Below, one piece after another: positions 61,724 to 64,000 of a stretch of DNA of 64,000 nucleotides. Under the pieces are notes generated by a model that saw only the letters and a program-made list of their open reading frames with translations, made no database searches and had not been told where the DNA came from. Location of the stretch: contig NZ_BATJ01000002.1 in NCBI RefSeq assembly GCF_000467125.1, positions 248,001-312,000 on the forward strand. The letters are read 5' to 3'. Each line of letters opens with the position of its first letter. Position 1 is the first letter of the stretch. The DNA is from Vibrio proteolyticus NBRC 13287 (GTDB lineage: Bacteria; Pseudomonadota; Gammaproteobacteria; Enterobacterales; Vibrionaceae). Position numbers and translations under genes: made by a program.

Positions 61724-62008
61724 ATGACTAAGTCTGAACTGATTGAAAGGTTGTGCGCAGAGCAGACACATCTTTCGGCAAAAGAGGTTGAAGATGCTGT
61801 AAAAGACATTCTGGAGCATATGGCTACGACTCTGGAAAATGGCGATCGCATCGAGATCCGTGGTTTTGGCAGTTTCTCACTGCACTACCGTGAGCCTCGT
61901 GTTGGCCGTAACCCGAAAACCGGCGAAAAAGTGGAGCTGGAAGGTAAATACGTTCCTCACTTTAAACCAGGTAAAGAATTGCGCGAGCGTGTCAACTCAG
62001 ACCTGTAA
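61724..62008 (+). CDS. ihfB: Integration host factor subunit beta
   Basis: The 94-residue IHF-beta starts [26 protein letters not shown] and has the DNA-intercalating arm ([31 protein letters not shown]). It bends DNA at specific sites with IHF-alpha and serves sigma-54 promoters such as that of dctPQM. GAGAAGAGGGGAACT precedes the ATG. Confidence 0.97.
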   Translation: MTKSELIERLCAEQTHLSAKEVEDAVKDILEHMATTLENGDRIEIRGFGSFSLHYREPRVGRNPKTGEKVELEGKYVPHFKPGKELRERVNSDL

Positions 62009-62024
62009 TTCCCCGGCAGACTAT

Positions 62025-62060
62025 AAAAAAGCGGCATACGTCTACGTATGCCGCTTTTTT
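62025..62060 (+). terminator. Rho-independent terminator of ihfB
   Basis: AAAAAAGCGGCATACG pairs perfectly with CGTATGCCGCTTTTTT around TCTA. Confidence 0.94.
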
Positions 62061-62147
62061 ATAAGCACATTATTAAGTATAACCATGGAGTGTTGGCGGG
62101 ATTTACTGCATAATCAGACATGCCCAAATCCAATACGGTGAAGGAAT

Positions 62148-62432
62148 ATGAAAATTATAAAAATCATTGTTGTACTCCTACTATTTATTATTGCTCTCGC
62201 GCTAGGCTCTCAAAATCAGGAAGTCGTGACTTTCAATTATCTGGTCGCGCAGGGTGAATTCCATCTTTCAACCTTACTGGGTGTTGTCTTTGTCGTTGGT
62301 TTTGCGCTTGCAGGTGCTATTTTTGGCAGTATGCAGTTCAAAACTCAGTTACAGCTGAGAAAACTGAACAGACAGCTGAAAAAAACCAGTAAAGACAACG
62401 ATACGTCGGTTGAAAACAAACCCCAAGCGTAA
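62148..62432 (+). CDS. lapA: Lipopolysaccharide assembly protein LapA (YciS)
   Basis: The 94-residue inner-membrane protein has two helices (about 4-20 and 44-62) with the DUF1049 motif GSQNQEVVTFNYL between them and a basic coiled tail (KLNRQLKK). It works with LapB to regulate lipopolysaccharide synthesis through FtsH/LpxC. It lies 19 bp before lapB. Confidence 0.92.
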   Translation: MKIIKIIVVLLLFIIALALGSQNQEVVTFNYLVAQGEFHLSTLLGVVFVVGFALAGAIFGSMQFKTQLQLRKLNRQLKKTSKDNDTSVENKPQA

Positions 62433-62451
62433 GTGAGTAGGTTGTTTATTA

Positions 62452-63621
62452 ATGCTTGAAATACTGTTCTTGTTGCTGCCGATTGCCGCTGCCTACGGGT
62501 GGTATATGGGGAATCGCAGTGCTCAACAAGATAAGCAAAAACAATCCAATCAAATTTCTCGCCAGTATGTTACTGGTCTGAATTTGCTGCTGTCTGATCA
62601 ATCGGATAAGGCAGTCGATCACTTTATCGAACTGCTCCAGGTTGATAACGAAACCATCGATACCCACCTGGCATTGGGGAATCTGTTCCGCTCTCGCGGG
62701 GAGGTTGACCGTGCCATCCGGATACACCAGAACTTAATTTCCCGCTCTGGGCTGACCGTTGATCAGAAGAACATCGCCCTTCAGCAGCTGGCCAAAGACT
62801 ATATGGTGTCAGGTTTTCTGGATCGCGCAGAAAAAATCTTCGAACAATTAGTGGATGAACCGGATCATCGTGAAGCCGCTTTGCATCAATTAGTGGCCAT
62901 TTATCAACAGACCAGAGAATGGACCAAAGCTATCCATTACGCGCACCTATTGGTCAAAATGGGTCGCAAGCGCATGCGAAGTACCATCGCGCATTTCTGG
63001 TGTGAACTGGCGATGATTGAAAAAGCGGACGGCAACAATGCCAAAGCAATCCAGAACTTCAAACGTGCCCTCACCGAAGATCCTAAATGTGTTCGGGCGA
63101 GTATCGCTCTGGGCAAGTTGTATCTGGAAAACGAAGATTACCAGAAAACCATCGACTACATGGAACAGGTGATCGATCAGGATATCGATTTTATCGGTGA
63201 GGTTTTACCGACGCTGGCGGAATGCTATCACCATATTGGTCAGGAAGATGGCTTAGTTGAGTTTCTGCGTCAGTGTATTGCCAACAAGGCTGGCGTCTCG
63301 GCTGAGCTGATGTTAGCTCAGCTAGTGGCTCAGCATGATGGGGTTGGCGCCGCTCAGGAGCTGCTGACAAGGCAACTGGTGAAGAACCCGACCATGAAAG
63401 GCTTCTACCGTCTGATGGACTACCATTTGGCGGAGGCCGAAGAGGGTCGTGCGAAAGAAAGTCTGAGTACATTGCAGAAGCTGGTTGGTGAGCAGTTGAA
63501 AGTCAAACCGCATTACCGCTGCCGTAAGTGTGGCTTCTCGACGCATTCGATGTACTGGCATTGTCCGTCTTGTAAAGGGTGGGGCAGTATCAAACCGATT
63601 CGTGGTTTGGACGGTGAATAG
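62452..63621 (+). CDS. lapB: Lipopolysaccharide assembly protein LapB (YciM)
   Basis: The 389-residue protein has an N-terminal membrane helix (EILFLLLPIAAAYGWYMG), a series of TPR repeats and a C-terminal rubredoxin-type zinc domain (CRKCGFSTHSMYWHCPSCKGWG, about 357-378). It is an essential adaptor for FtsH degradation of LpxC. Length and all motifs match the E. coli protein. Confidence 0.95.
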   Translation: MLEILFLLLPIAAAYGWYMGNRSAQQDKQKQSNQISRQYVTGLNLLLSDQSDKAVDHFIELLQVDNETIDTHLALGNLFRSRGEVDRAIRIHQNLISRSGLTVDQKNIALQQLAKDYMVSGFLDRAEKIFEQLVDEPDHREAALHQLVAIYQQTREWTKAIHYAHLLVKMGRKRMRSTIAHFWCELAMIEKADGNNAKAIQNFKRALTEDPKCVRASIALGKLYLENEDYQKTIDYMEQVIDQDIDFIGEVLPTLAECYHHIGQEDGLVEFLRQCIANKAGVSAELMLAQLVAQHDGVGAAQELLTRQLVKNPTMKGFYRLMDYHLAEAEEGRAKESLSTLQKLVGEQLKVKPHYRCRKCGFSTHSMYWHCPSCKGWGSIKPIRGLDGE

Positions 63622-63652
63622 ATTTGGAACGATTGGACATCCAATCACAAAT

Positions 63653-63680
63653 GGCAGCGATGATCCCGCTGCCTTTTTTT
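63653..63680 (+). terminator. Terminator of lapAB
   Basis: GGCAGCG pairs with CGCTGCC around a 7-nt loop, followed by seven T residues. Confidence 0.88.
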
Positions 63681-63709
63681 AGGCTCAATAAAGAGAAATA
63701 GGAGATGAA

Positions 63710-64000
63710 ATGATCGACCAGAAAGTTATCGTTGCACTGGATTATGACAATCAGGCTGATGCATTGGCATTCGTTGACCGAATCGATCCAAGCACTTGTC
63801 GTCTGAAGGTTGGCAAAGAGATGTTTACGTTGTTTGGTCCTGATTTCGTCCAAGAGCTGCACCGCAGAGGCTTTTCTGTGTTCCTGGACCTCAAGTTCCA
63901 CGATATCCCGAACACGTGTTCTAAGGCTGTTCGCGCAGCGGCAGAATTGGGAGTATGGATGGTCAACGTGCATGCCAGCGGTGGCGAACGCATGATGACG
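63710..64000 (+). CDS. pyrF: Orotidine 5'-phosphate decarboxylase (5' part; runs off the window)
   Basis: The ATG at 63710 follows AGGAGATGAA. The 97 visible residues include the start [20 protein letters not shown], the substrate-binding [12 protein letters not shown] and the catalytic signature [10 protein letters not shown] (Asp-Lys-Asp), then [12 protein letters not shown]. The enzyme makes UMP from OMP. The full protein is usually about 230 residues; the rest lies beyond base 64000. Confidence 0.96.
   Translation, partial: MIDQKVIVALDYDNQADALAFVDRIDPSTCRLKVGKEMFTLFGPDFVQELHRRGFSVFLDLKFHDIPNTCSKAVRAAAELGVWMVNVHASGGERMMT

Overview
The window is chromosomal DNA from a Gammaproteobacterium, almost certainly a Vibrio. 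The main reasons are the tig-clpP-clpX-lon-hupB-ppiD-comEA-like-cmk-rpsA-ihfB-lapA-lapB-pyrF order beside a TRAP dicarboxylate locus (dctPQM / dctD-dctB), an M9 'Vibrio-type' collagenase, a DUF2860-type outer membrane protein, and VCR-like attC repeats of about 123 bp. The species cannot be fixed from sequence alone.

Region 1 (1-26.3 kb) reads as a collagen-utilisation island. It holds a secreted collagenase (5' end outside the window), a secreted phosphodiesterase-like enzyme ending in four hemopexin-type repeats, and an operon with an Opp-type oligopeptide importer plus a cytosolic Xaa-Pro aminopeptidase. Two regulators follow (an orphan HTH protein and a GntR/FCD protein). After them comes a complete trans-4-hydroxy-L-proline pathway: 4-hydroxyproline 2-epimerase, FAD D-amino-acid (D-hydroxyproline) oxidoreductase, DHDPS-family deaminase and 2-oxoglutarate-semialdehyde dehydrogenase. 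An ornithine-cyclodeaminase-family reductase and a polyamine/amino-acid type ABC importer accompany it. A 16-bp motif (consensus TTTTATACAATATACA) occurs five times, each time just upstream of a transcription unit here: oppA, gntR, the epimerase/dehydrogenase divergent promoter, the ABC binding protein and the deaminase. I infer a single GntR regulon joining peptide uptake to hydroxyproline breakdown.

An AT-richer patch (about 12.5-15.7 kb) splits the two halves of that island. It carries an alpha/beta hydrolase, two VOC/glyoxalase genes (one with an in-frame stop), a small lipoprotein and three attC-like sites without an integrase, so it looks like a stray cluster of integron cassettes.

Region 2 (26.4-31.2 kb) is an RstA/RstB-like two-component system with a DUF2860 outer membrane protein and a lipoprotein carrying an S41-protease-like domain that seems to lack its nucleophile. 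All three transcription units have 10-bp tandem repeats containing GTGAC or GGGAC upstream.

Region 3 (31.4-35.9 kb) holds katG, a 33-residue hydrophobic small protein with its own ribosome site and terminator, and selO. Region 4 (36.0-42.6 kb) is a GltR/GltS-like two-component system followed by a GtsABCD-like sugar ABC importer. Region 5 (42.6-49.5 kb) is dctPQM behind a sigma-54 promoter, facing dctB-dctD. Region 6 (50.1-64.0 kb) is core housekeeping: protein folding and proteolysis (tig, clpP, clpX, lon with a sigma-32 promoter, ppiD), DNA architecture (hupB, ihfB), cmk, rpsA, lapA, lapB and the start of pyrF.
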